The notes under the pieces are model-generated. The model ran no database searches, was not told where the DNA came from, and saw only the letters and a list, made by a program, of their open reading frames with translations. A program made the position numbers and the translations under genes. From NCBI RefSeq assembly GCF_902833645.1, contig NZ_CADFGE010000002.1:900609-964608 (forward strand): a stretch of 64,000 nt of DNA. The letters are read 5' to 3'. This stretch comes from Paraburkholderia fungorum (GTDB lineage: Bacteria; Pseudomonadota; Gammaproteobacteria; Burkholderiales; Burkholderiaceae). Positions 36,230-44,403 of this stretch are shown here, piece by piece; positions within the stretch are counted from its first letter, which is position 1; every line of letters begins with the position of its first letter.

Positions 36230-36466
36230 ATGACGGTCACGACCATTCGCATATCGGATACCGAGGTGCAGGTCGAAAGAACGCTCTATACGTTCGCGCA
36301 GAAAAGCGAAGCGGATGCATTCGCCCAATGCGTAGTGAACGATTCGATCGACACCTGCTACCGCAACCATCCACCGCTTTCGGCGCGCCCTACGGTGCCG
36401 GACGAACATCCGGACGATCCGGGCCGCGGCAGTATGATCTCGCCTTCGCTCGGCGGCATGCCTTGA
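36230..36466 (+). CDS. Small hypothetical protein
   Basis: Protein of 78 residues. The first half is an ordered-looking alpha/beta stretch (MTVTTIRISDTEVQVERTLY) and the second a Pro/Asp-rich tail. AAAAAGGAG precedes the ATG, a strong site. No family recognised. Its 3' end faces the following minus-strand gene. Confidence 0.65.
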   Translation: MTVTTIRISDTEVQVERTLYTFAQKSEADAFAQCVVNDSIDTCYRNHPPLSARPTVPDEHPDDPGRGSMISPSLGGMP

Positions 36467-36477
36467 AACCCGGAGGT

Positions 36478-37350
36478 TCAGCGCAACTCGAGCCACAGCG
36501 GCTGATGATCGGACGAACGGCTGTGCGAATCCACGCCGCAAGCCGCGATGCGAGGCTTCAAATCTTCGGTGACGAAAACAAAGTCGCATGCGAACGGTCC
36601 GTCGGACCATTGTTCACGATCGTATAGGCCGACCGTCGAGGCGCGCGGCGCGTTTGGATGCGCGCAGGCCCAAGCGTCGGCGAATGCCGGCGCGTCCGGA
36701 ATCGGTTCAAGCATTCTGCGGTACGCGGAATCTTCGAACGCGCTGTTGAAGTCCCCGCATACGATCGCGCTCATCGGGCGAGCCGTGTCGGCGAACGGAC
36801 TGTCCGGCTTTTCCGCCTGCGCAGGACGGCGGGCATGGTCGCATGCCTCCCTGTGCACTTCGTGCAGCTTTGCCACTTGTGCCAGCCTTTGTGCTTCCGA
36901 GTAAAACTCGAGATGCGTGCAGATCACGCGCAACGGCCCGACGTCCGTGTCGATTACCGCTTCGAGCGCGGCGCGCAGCATTGACGGCTTCGCCGGGTCC
37001 GCCGGCCACGGCAATGAATGACGCAGCACCTGTCTGACAGGAAGATGGGTCACGATTGCATTGCCGAATTGGCGCCGCTGCCGCCCATTCCCGACCGGTG
37101 GAAGATCGGAGCCGATTACGTCGAACACCTGTGCGTGGGGCAGCAACGCGGCCAGCTCGGCGAATTGATCGGCGGAGGGGCCGCCCGCCAGTCCGCCCGC
37201 GGCGGGGCCCTCGTGAAAACCGCGCGTGACTTCCTGAAGGCAAAGAATGTCGAAATCGCACAGCGCTCCTGCTTCGCGCACGATGCGGGCGAAGTCGACG
37301 CGGCCATCCACACCGCGTCCCCATTGGATGTTCCAGTCAACGAGACGCAT
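36478..37350 (-). CDS. Endonuclease/exonuclease/phosphatase family protein
   Basis: Protein of 290 residues with the EEP fold motifs: DWNIQWGRG at the start, CLQEVTRG, the catalytic GDFNSAFED near residue 205 and SDHQPLWLE at the C-terminus. Such enzymes hydrolyse phosphodiesters of DNA, RNA or lipids; the substrate cannot be told from sequence. No signal peptide. ATG at 37350 follows GGAGGGGAG. Confidence 0.88.
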   Translation of the reverse strand: MRLVDWNIQWGRGVDGRVDFARIVREAGALCDFDILCLQEVTRGFHEGPAAGGLAGGPSADQFAELAALLPHAQVFDVIGSDLPPVGNGRQRRQFGNAIVTHLPVRQVLRHSLPWPADPAKPSMLRAALEAVIDTDVGPLRVICTHLEFYSEAQRLAQVAKLHEVHREACDHARRPAQAEKPDSPFADTARPMSAIVCGDFNSAFEDSAYRRMLEPIPDAPAFADAWACAHPNAPRASTVGLYDREQWSDGPFACDFVFVTEDLKPRIAACGVDSHSRSSDHQPLWLELR

Positions 37351-37419
37351 GACGTTCTCCCCTCCAGGCCACGCGTTCAGTTTAGTGCCGTTACCCGGGC
37401 CGCTTCCAGCATCGCTCTC

Positions 37420-37464
37420 CTGTACCGGACACCATCCCACAAACCGTACAGGTACTGTACCGGA
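37420..37464. promoter_or_regulatory. Repeated TGTAC-type sites upstream of lysE
   Basis: The decamer CTGTACCGGA occurs at 37420-37429 and again at 37455-37464. The second copy is part of an inverted repeat, GTACAG-GTA-CTGTAC (37446-37460). The cluster lies in the 166-bp gap between the divergent EEP and LysE genes, 50-100 bp before the LysE start; TAGAAT at 37474 could be a -10 element. A regulator site is likely. Confidence 0.55.
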
Positions 37465-37516
37465 ATGCTTCGCTAGAATGCTCCATACGTTTTACTGATC
37501 GCCCCCGGAGCCACCC

Positions 37517-38143
37517 ATGATGTCCTACCTCAGTCTCAGCGCGCTGCCCGCCGGCATCCTGTTCGCGCTCGTCACCACGATCACGCCCGGTCCGAACAAT
37601 ACGATGCTGCTCGCCTCGGGCGTCAACTTCGGCTTTCGCCGCACGCTGCCGCATCTCTCCGGCATCAGTGCTGGGGTTGTTCTGTTGATGCTGTCGGTAG
37701 GCATTGGTCTGGGCGAAGCCTTCGTGCACTTCCCGGTGTTGTACACGGTGCTCGAAGTCGCAAGCGTCGCGTATCTGCTGTATCTCGCGTGGAAAATCGG
37801 CACGTCGGGTGAACTGAAGGTCAAGAAAGGCGATCACCGGCCCATGAAGTTTTATGAAGCTATCGCGTTCCAGTGGGTCAATCCGAAAGCGTGGATGATG
37901 GTGCTGACGGCCGCCACCACGATCCATCTGAGCCAGAGCACCAGCATGAACGCGATCGCGATGGCGGCGATCTTTTACGTGATCGGTTTTCCGTGCATCT
38001 GCCTGTGGGCCGGGTTCGGCACCGCGATGCGGCGCGTGCTGTCAGACCCGAAGCGCTTGCGCATTTTCAACGTGGCGATGGCGCTGCTGCTGGTGCTCTC
38101 GCTGTATCCGATCGCGCTGAAGCTGCTCGGCCTGTCCGCCTGA
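37517..38143 (+). CDS. LysE family exporter
   Basis: Protein of 208 residues with about six membrane segments and the LysE/RhtB signature region GPNNTMLLASGVNFGFRRTLPH. Family members export amino acids such as lysine, threonine or homoserine lactones; the substrate is unknown here. CCGGAG precedes the start. Repeated operator-like sequences lie upstream, and its 3' end converges on a MocR gene that may control it. Confidence 0.9.
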   Translation: MMSYLSLSALPAGILFALVTTITPGPNNTMLLASGVNFGFRRTLPHLSGISAGVVLLMLSVGIGLGEAFVHFPVLYTVLEVASVAYLLYLAWKIGTSGELKVKKGDHRPMKFYEAIAFQWVNPKAWMMVLTAATTIHLSQSTSMNAIAMAAIFYVIGFPCICLWAGFGTAMRRVLSDPKRLRIFNVAMALLLVLSLYPIALKLLGLSA

Positions 38144-38184
38144 GTACGTGCACCAGCACGAGCACGAGTACAAACGCAGCTGTG

Positions 38185-39600
38185 CTAGATCTCGCCGCGC
38201 CCGATTCGTTCGATGAAGCGCCACAGCGCGTCGTCGGTCGAATACGGCGCGTTGAAACGGAACCAGGCGCTCGGCGCATCGTCGGGACGAAAGTAGGAGC
38301 CGGGCGCGAGCCAGATGCCGTGCGTGAGCGCGGCGGTCGCCACTTCGCCCGCGCGTTCCGCCTCGATCGGCAGCCGCGCCCATAGAAACAGGCCGGCTCG
38401 CGGCCGGTGAAACAGTTCGAGACCGAGCGAATCGAGCCGCTCCTCGACGGTTGCGTGCGCGAGCTTGAGCCGCTCGTTCACGGCTTCGACGTGGCGCGCA
38501 TAGCGCCCTTCGAGCAATACCTTATCGACGATCCGCTCGATCGCTTCCGACGAAGTCAAACCCACCGCCATCTTCGTGCGCGCCAGTTCGCGCAGCACCG
38601 CCCGCTCGGCGACCACATACCCGCAGCGCAGTCCCGGCGTCACCGTCTTCGAAAAACCGCCTACGTAGAGCACGCGCTGCAAGCCTTCCATCGCGGCAAA
38701 CAGAGGCGCGCCGGGCGGCGCCAGCTCGCGGCTGACATCGTCTTCGATCACCCACATGCGCTGACGCTCGGCGATCTGCAACAGACGGAACGCCGCCGAC
38801 ATGCCGAACGTCACGCCGGTCGGATTCTGCAGCGTGGTGTTGACGAAAATCGCCTTCGGCTTGTGTTGCGCGACCAGCGCCTCTAGCACGTCGGTATCGA
38901 CGCCCGCCGGCGTGCGCGGCACGCCGTGCACGACCAGCCCCGCGAGCTTGAGAATCTGCAGCAGATTGCAATAACCCGGATCTTCGACGATCACCGCGTC
39001 GCCCGCGCGCAGCAAGGTGCGCACGATCAGATCGAGCCCTTGCGTCGCGCCCTGCGTGAGCAGCACGTTGGAGACGTCGACCGGCAAACCGCGCCGGTCG
39101 AGCTGCTCGGCGATCCGCTCGCGCAGCGGCGCGAAACCGTACGGATGCCCGTAGTCGCCGAGCCGTGCCGCCGGCACCCGGCTCATGGCCCGCAGCGCAT
39201 GCTGCAAACCCGTTTCGTTGATCCACTCGTTCGGCAGCCAGCCGCCGCCCGCCTTGATCGGCACCGAATGGTCGGCGAACACGTCGGACAGCAGCCAGGT
39301 CGCGGTCAGGCTCGGCGGTTGCCAGTCGGTCGGAGCGGCCCGTGCCGACTGCGCGCGCGCCGCGACCCGATAACCGGAGCCGCGCCGCGCCACTACAAGG
39401 CCCATCGAAACAAGACGGTTGTAGGCCTCCGTGACCGTGAAGGTGCTCAGCTCGTGGCTTTGCGCCAACTGCCGCACCGACGGCAACAGCGCGCCCGCGC
39501 GCAGCGACTGCGCTTCGATCGCGCTCGCGAAGCCCTGCACCACCTGCTCGACGAGCGTAGGCGCGGCGCGCCGGTCGCGCTCCAGTTGTAATTCGATCAT
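38185..39600 (-). CDS. MocR-type regulator divergent from aminotransferase
   Basis: Protein of 471 residues: winged-helix GntR domain (about 1-75), then a fold-type I aminotransferase domain with QNPTG and the PLP lysine in GGFSKTVTPGLR; the position usually taken by a tyrosine reads EDDVS. Divergently transcribed from the aminotransferase gene, the standard arrangement for a MocR regulator and its target. ACAGTT-type repeats in the shared promoter are its likely binding sites. Distinct from the paralogous pair at 26925 and 30239. Confidence 0.9.
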   Translation of the reverse strand: MIELQLERDRRAAPTLVEQVVQGFASAIEAQSLRAGALLPSVRQLAQSHELSTFTVTEAYNRLVSMGLVVARRGSGYRVAARAQSARAAPTDWQPPSLTATWLLSDVFADHSVPIKAGGGWLPNEWINETGLQHALRAMSRVPAARLGDYGHPYGFAPLRERIAEQLDRRGLPVDVSNVLLTQGATQGLDLIVRTLLRAGDAVIVEDPGYCNLLQILKLAGLVVHGVPRTPAGVDTDVLEALVAQHKPKAIFVNTTLQNPTGVTFGMSAAFRLLQIAERQRMWVIEDDVSRELAPPGAPLFAAMEGLQRVLYVGGFSKTVTPGLRCGYVVAERAVLRELARTKMAVGLTSSEAIERIVDKVLLEGRYARHVEAVNERLKLAHATVEERLDSLGLELFHRPRAGLFLWARLPIEAERAGEVATAALTHGIWLAPGSYFRPDDAPSAWFRFNAPYSTDDALWRFIERIGRGEI

Positions 39601-39620
39601 GGTCAGAAGTGAGGAGTCGG

Positions 39621-39705
39621 CACAGTTATCGCGTTTCCACCAACACAGTTAGCGCCACACCGCGTCAACTGTTTATGCCGCCATTAAACCGCGAACGCTA
39701 CAGTT
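39621..39705. promoter_or_regulatory. ACAGTT repeats in the MocR/aminotransferase promoter
   Basis: CACAGTTA occurs at 39621-39628 and 39644-39651, 23 bp apart (about two helical turns). The same core appears inverted at 39667-39672 (AACTGT) and again direct at 39700-39705. MocR regulators typically bind spaced direct repeats, so these are good candidate operators for the divergent pair. Confidence 0.6.
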
Positions 39706-39757
39706 TTGGCTATGCCCCAACGGAAGTCCCTTGGGGGACCACTTCGAGGAGAAAACC

Positions 39758-41086
39758 ATGACTTCGCGCCCCGTCATCGACGATCTGTCGTCTTTCTGGA
39801 TGCCGTTTACCGCCAACCGCCAGTTCAAGGCCGCGCCGCGCCTGCTGGAATCGGCCAAGGGCATGTATTACCGCACCACTGACGGGCGTGAAGTGCTCGA
39901 CGGCTGCGCCGGTCTCTGGTGCGTGAACGCCGGCCACGGGCGCGACGAAATCGTGGCGGCGATTACCGAACAACTGTCGACGCTCGATTTCGCGCCGACC
40001 TTTCAGATGGGCCACCCGTTGGCGTTCGAAGCGGCCACCAAAGTCGCCGAACTGATGCCGGATGGCCTCGACCGGATCTTCTTCACGAACTCCGGCTCCG
40101 AATCGGTCGACACCGCCCTGAAAATCGCCCTCGCGTACCACCGTTCGCGCGGCGAAGGTCAGCGCACCCGTCTGATCGGGCGCGAGCGCGGCTATCACGG
40201 CGTGGGCTTCGGCGGCATTTCGGTCGGCGGTATCGCGCCGAACCGCAAGACCTTCTCCGGCGTGTTGCTGCCGGCGGTCGATCACCTGCCGCACACGCAC
40301 AACCTTGAACACAACGCGTTTTCGAAAGGCCAGCCCGCCTGGGGCGCCCATCTCGCCGACGAACTCGAGCGCATTGTCACGCTGCACGATGCCTCGACGA
40401 TTGCCGCCGTGATCGTCGAACCGGTGGCCGGCTCGACGGGTGTGCTGATTCCGCCGCAAGGCTATCTGCAGAAGCTGCGCGAAATTTGCACGAAGCACGG
40501 CATCCTGCTGATTTTCGACGAAGTGATTACCGCTTTTGGCCGCGTCGGCAAGGCAACGGCGAGCGAGTACTTCGGCGTGACGCCGGACCTGATCACGATG
40601 GCCAAGGCGATCAACAACGCCTCGATCCCGATGGGCGCAGTGGCCGCGAGCCGCACGATTCATGACTCGATCGTCAACAGCGGCGCACAGGGCGCCATCG
40701 AGCTATTCCACGGCTACACGTATTCGGCCCACCCGGCCGCGACCGCCGCTGCGGTTGCGACGCTCGACCTGTATCGCCGCGAAGGCCTGTTCGAGCGCGC
40801 TGCGACGATGGCGCCGAAGTTCGAAGCCGCGGCTCACTCGCTGCGGGGCGCCAAGCATGTGAAGGACGTGCGCAACCTCGGCATGATCGCGGGCGTCGAA
40901 CTCGAGCCGCGCGACGGCGCGCCGGGTGCGCGAGCTTACGAAGCGTTCGTGAAGTGCTTCGAAGCGGGCGTGCTAGTGCGCTTTACCGGCGACATCCTCG
41001 CGTTCTCGCCGCCGCTCATCATCGACGAAGAGCAGATCGCGCACATCTTCAAGACCGTGGGCGACGTGCTGGCGACCGTGCAGTAA
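39758..41086 (+). CDS. bauA: Omega-amino acid:pyruvate (beta-alanine) aminotransferase
   Basis: Protein of 442 residues, class III aminotransferase. The N-terminal SFWMPFTANRQFKAAPRLLE and DGCAGLWCVNAGHGR stretches are those of omega-amino acid:pyruvate and beta-alanine:pyruvate aminotransferases; the PLP lysine is in ITMAKAINNASIPMGA. It converts beta-alanine or similar omega-amino acids and pyruvate to the semialdehyde and alanine. No semialdehyde dehydrogenase gene lies beside it here. GAGGAG precedes ATG 39758. Likely controlled by the divergent MocR regulator. Confidence 0.9.
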   Translation: MTSRPVIDDLSSFWMPFTANRQFKAAPRLLESAKGMYYRTTDGREVLDGCAGLWCVNAGHGRDEIVAAITEQLSTLDFAPTFQMGHPLAFEAATKVAELMPDGLDRIFFTNSGSESVDTALKIALAYHRSRGEGQRTRLIGRERGYHGVGFGGISVGGIAPNRKTFSGVLLPAVDHLPHTHNLEHNAFSKGQPAWGAHLADELERIVTLHDASTIAAVIVEPVAGSTGVLIPPQGYLQKLREICTKHGILLIFDEVITAFGRVGKATASEYFGVTPDLITMAKAINNASIPMGAVAASRTIHDSIVNSGAQGAIELFHGYTYSAHPAATAAAVATLDLYRREGLFERAATMAPKFEAAAHSLRGAKHVKDVRNLGMIAGVELEPRDGAPGARAYEAFVKCFEAGVLVRFTGDILAFSPPLIIDEEQIAHIFKTVGDVLATVQ

Positions 41087-41105
41087 GCAGGGCTCGTGGA
41101 AAGGG

Positions 41106-41132
41106 GCGGCGCGCGTGGGGTGCGCGCGCCGC
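41106..41132 (+). terminator. GC-rich hairpin after aminotransferase gene
   Basis: A perfect 10-bp stem, GCGGCGCGCG with CGCGCGCCGC, and a 7-nt loop, 20 bp past the aminotransferase stop. No T run follows, so it may stall or stabilise rather than terminate alone. Confidence 0.4.
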
Positions 41133-41245
41133 TTCGCTGCCCGCCTTGCGTGGGCCGACATCGATCCTCTCTCAGGTGCGAGGCATCGACACAGTGCGGC
41201 CGGTTTCCATCATGCGCCGCACGTCTGTTCAGGTACTCCCTTACT

Positions 41246-41770
41246 TCAATGATGCGCGCGGGTAGCCCTGGTGTGCGCAGCTTTCTTCGCTGCGGCCGAG
41301 CGGCCCGCGGCGCCCTTCGTCGCGGCGGCTTTCTTCGCTGCTGCGGAACGGCTCGCCGCTGGACGTTTTGCTGCGGCCGACTTCGTTTGCTTCGACAAAG
41401 CCGTGCGCGATACACCGGCGGTGCTTTCACGCTTCAATGCGTTGGTTGCGGCACGTGAGCGTTTCGCTGCCGATTCGCCGTTCGCGCTCTTTTTCGCCGT
41501 GCTTTTGTGCTGACCCGCCGCGTTATCTTTCGCTGCTTTCTTGCGGGTTGCCTCGCTGGCCGTGCCCTTCTTCGGCGACTTCACCGCAACGCCTGCACGG
41601 CGCGCTTCTGACAGACCGATTGCTATGGCCTGCTTGGCCGATCTCACACCGTGCTTGCCGGCGCGCACCCTGTCGACCTGCTCCTTGATGAATTCGCCGG
41701 CCTGGGTACTTGATGCCTTGCCGGCACGCTTATCGGCTTGGGCACGCTTGATGGTTTTCTGTTCGGGCAT
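41246..41770 (-). CDS. DUF6496 protein with histone-H1-like tail
   Basis: Protein of 174 residues. The first 65 residues match DUF6496 (STQAGEFIKEQVDRVRAGKH, then SAKQAIAIGLSEARRAGV). The rest is Lys/Ala/Ser-rich, with repeated AAAKKAA units, as in H1-like proteins. Probably a nucleoid or DNA-associated protein. Strong basic tail; no signal peptide. Second such basic protein in the window. Confidence 0.85.
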   Translation of the reverse strand: MPEQKTIKRAQADKRAGKASSTQAGEFIKEQVDRVRAGKHGVRSAKQAIAIGLSEARRAGVAVKSPKKGTASEATRKKAAKDNAAGQHKSTAKKSANGESAAKRSRAATNALKRESTAGVSRTALSKQTKSAAAKRPAASRSAAAKKAAATKGAAGRSAAAKKAAHTRATRAHH

Positions 41771-42065
41771 GACAGTTCTCCGGTTAGCTGTTGACTCTGT
41801 GGACTGAGCAACGCGTGTGCCGGGGTTGTGTGCCGCAAGGGCCGATGTGGTTCGAGGAGGTATTTACTGAAGATTTGGCACTTTTTTATGTGATGCGGCG
41901 GGCATCGGTATGGGCGTCGACGGCCGCATGGTTAGGCATGGGGGAGGCTCGTTGCGGTGCAGCGAAAGTTGGGGAAGTTGCCTTGTGACGCTCGCGCATA
42001 GCGTCTGGACGGCGTATCGTGATGGCAAGGGTTGGCGCCGTGGTCCGGCCCGACGGGAGACGTCC

Positions 42066-42317
42066 ATGAAGATACCTACCGTTCGCGCAGGCGCGCATAT
42101 CGAGGGTGTGCATTGGGTTGCCGAATATGCTGAAGACGTTCACGAGATTCGCGTGTTTCGTGAAGGGCAGGAAGTGGATGTGCACGATGCGCCGCCGGCG
42201 TTGTTTGGCGACGAGGAGAATGCCGGGTCAAAGAGCACGGCCGATCATCGGGGGGTGGAAGCCGCTGTGCTGGCTTATTTGAGGCGGTTTGTGATTGAGC
42301 ATGATGCGGAGGAATGA
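42066..42317 (+). CDS. Small hypothetical protein
   Basis: Protein of 83 residues, beginning MKIPTVRAGAHIEGVHWVAE, with acidic middle and helical C-terminus. GGGAGA precedes the ATG; the longer upstream frame lacks a site. No family recognised. Its stop codon is only 9 bp from the inverted-repeat element. Confidence 0.6.
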   Translation: MKIPTVRAGAHIEGVHWVAEYAEDVHEIRVFREGQEVDVHDAPPALFGDEENAGSKSTADHRGVEAAVLAYLRRFVIEHDAEE

Positions 42318-42325
42318 GGATTTGA

Positions 42326-43034
42326 GTTTTTGCCTGTTCGGCGGTTTTGTTTGTTGATCTGGATTTTGGGCGGTGCCTTGCTGGGTTCGTGGTTTGTTTC
42401 GGGTTGGTCTTTTGGCCTTTCCTTGAATTGTTAGTGGTCTATTAGCGTTGCCCCTGTGCGGGGCGGCACCTACTTTTCTTTGCCTGCCGCAAAGAAAAGT
42501 AGGCAAAAGAAAGCGGCTCACACCGCCAGCTCATAAGCGGGTCCCCCGCGCAGCCACGGTAGTGGTGCATCTGGAATCTGTCGCCTCGCGCACTCAGCGC
42601 CGTTGACACAGGGCTCATCAGCTCCCACTCCGCACTGCGTGCGTCGCGGACGGGTCTGCCAGGGAAACCAGCGGGGCGCCTGGTACACCTGATGGTTTTG
42701 GAAAATGGGTTTCGGCGGCGCAGCGCCGCCGGAGGTATGACTGCCTTGTCACTAAGGCGAAGTGTGCGAGGCGACAGATTCCAGATGCACCACTACCGCT
42801 ACTGTGCGGGGGACCCGCTTAAGAACTAGCGGTTTGAGCCGCTTTCTTTTGCCTACTTTTCTTTGCGGCAGGCAAAGAAAAGTAGGTGCCGCCCCGCACA
42901 GGGGCAACGCTAATAGACCACTAACAATTCAAGGAAAGGCCAAAAGACCAACACCAGAACAGACCACGAACCCTGCCCTGCAAGGAAGAGCCCAAAATCC
43001 AGATCAACAACAAAACCGCCGAACAGGCAAAAAC
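42326..43034. repeat. Long inverted-repeat element, copy A
   Basis: A 709-bp element whose two arms (about 42326-42597 and 42765-43034) are reverse complements over roughly 260 bp with few mismatches. Each arm contains a perfect 15-bp stem, CCTACTTTTCTTTGC and its complement around a 5-nt loop (42469-42503 and 42852-42886), plus a GGGGCAACGC-type block and a GCATCTGGAATCTGT-type block. The centre carries a GC-rich hairpin. No transposase is present. It ends 5 bp from the stop of the ABC binding-protein gene. A second copy lies at 62874. This is a non-coding mobile-type or REP-like element; reading frames across its arms are not genes. Confidence 0.88.
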
Positions 43035-43039
43035 CCCCC

Positions 43040-44248
43040 TCACTCCGCCGCCCTCAACTTCTTAACCTCAGCATCCGACGGCTGCACACTAGCGCCGTCC
43101 ACATACCGATAAGAAGTCATCACCCCCTTCCCATCCTTAACCCCGGTAACCCCAACAAACGCCCCCATTGTCGACTGATTATCCTGAGCCCGATAAGTAA
43201 TCGGCCCGAAGGGCGTATCCACCCCTAAGCCCTTGAACGCGGCAGCAAGCTTATCCGGATCCGTAGACCCAGCCTTCCTGATCCCCGCCGCAATCGACAT
43301 CAGCGCCGAATACCCCACCACCGACCCAAGCCTCGGATAATCGTGGTACTTCGCCTGATACGCATCCACAAACTTCTTGTTCGCCGCCGTATCGATCGAA
43401 TACCACGGGTACCCCGTCACGATCCAGCCAGTCGGCGCCTCCGCCCCCAACGGATCGAGATAATCCGGCTCGCCCGTCAGCAACGACACCACGCTGCGAT
43501 CCTTGAACAAGCCCCGCGTATTACCTTCTCGCACAAACTTGCCGAGATCGGCGCCAAACAGCACGTTGAAAATCGCATCCGGCTTCGCATCGGCAAGCGC
43601 CTGCGTGACCGCGCCCGCGTCGACATTGCCCAGCGGCGTCGCCTGCTCTGCAACAAACTGCACGTCCGGCTGCGCCGCCGTCATCAGCTTCTTGAACGTC
43701 GCCACCGCCGATTGCCCATACTCGTAATTCGGATACACGAGCGCCCAGCGCTTCTTCTTCAGCTTCACCGCCTCAGGCACCAGCATCGCAACCTGCATGT
43801 ACGTCGATGGACGCAGTCGGTACGTATATTTGTTGCCGTCGGCCCAAACGATCTTGTCCGTCAACGGCTCGGCCGCGAGGAAGAAAATCTTCTTCTGCTT
43901 GGCAAAGTCAGTCAACGCAAGACCCGTGTTCGACAGGAAACCGCCGAACAGTAATTGCACCTGCTCACGTGCAATCAATTCCTGCGCGACACGGATCGTG
44001 TCGCCCGGATTGCCGTTGTCGTCGCGCGACACCACTTCGAGTTGCTTGCCCAATACACCGCCCGCCGCATTCACCTGGTCGAGCGCGAGATTCCAGCCGT
44101 TCTTGTAAGGTCCGAGAAAGGCCGGCTGCGCCTTGTAGCTGTTGATCTCACCGATCTTGATGGTCTGCTGCGCGCTCGCGCCGACAGCCGCGAGCGATAG
44201 AACCGTTGAAACCGTGAGGCGAGAGATCCATCCTGCGCGCGTGGTCAT
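43040..44248 (-). CDS. Liv-type ABC transporter substrate-binding protein
   Basis: Protein of 402 residues with a signal peptide (cleavage near GASAQQ, about residue 27) and a type I periplasmic binding fold of the Leu/Ile/Val-binding kind (IKIGEINSYKAQPAFLGPYK, VVSRDDNGNPGDT). ATG 44248 is preceded by GGAGAAACG. It is the last gene of the heterocycle series on the same strand, 155 bp after the molybdenum enzyme, and should feed the LivHM-LivG-LivF transporter upstream. Likely ligand: the pathway substrate, an inference from context. Confidence 0.9.
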   Translation of the reverse strand: MTTRAGWISRLTVSTVLSLAAVGASAQQTIKIGEINSYKAQPAFLGPYKNGWNLALDQVNAAGGVLGKQLEVVSRDDNGNPGDTIRVAQELIAREQVQLLFGGFLSNTGLALTDFAKQKKIFFLAAEPLTDKIVWADGNKYTYRLRPSTYMQVAMLVPEAVKLKKKRWALVYPNYEYGQSAVATFKKLMTAAQPDVQFVAEQATPLGNVDAGAVTQALADAKPDAIFNVLFGADLGKFVREGNTRGLFKDRSVVSLLTGEPDYLDPLGAEAPTGWIVTGYPWYSIDTAANKKFVDAYQAKYHDYPRLGSVVGYSALMSIAAGIRKAGSTDPDKLAAAFKGLGVDTPFGPITYRAQDNQSTMGAFVGVTGVKDGKGVMTSYRYVDGASVQPSDAEVKKLRAAE

Positions 44249-44403
44249 GCGTTTCTCCGTTATCAAAAGGATTGCGGGAATGCGGTCTTTTTATCAAGCG
44301 TTGAAGCGTTTCGTGATTCGTTCAACGGTTCGCCCGGTAATTCCTTCAGCGAGCCGTGCTGCAAGTTCTGTTGCACACCGGCGGGGCAATGCGTTCGGCG
44401 ACT

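Noticed and set aside
41087..41245. Intrinsic terminator with T tail after the aminotransferase gene
   Set aside because: The hairpin is real but no T run follows, so it is listed only with low confidence.
42228..43112. Small frames across the repeat element encoding an LPTFLCGRQRKVG peptide
   Set aside because: The same peptide arises in opposite directions because the arms are inverted repeats; no start signals or conserved domain. The matching frame in copy B is rejected for the same reason.
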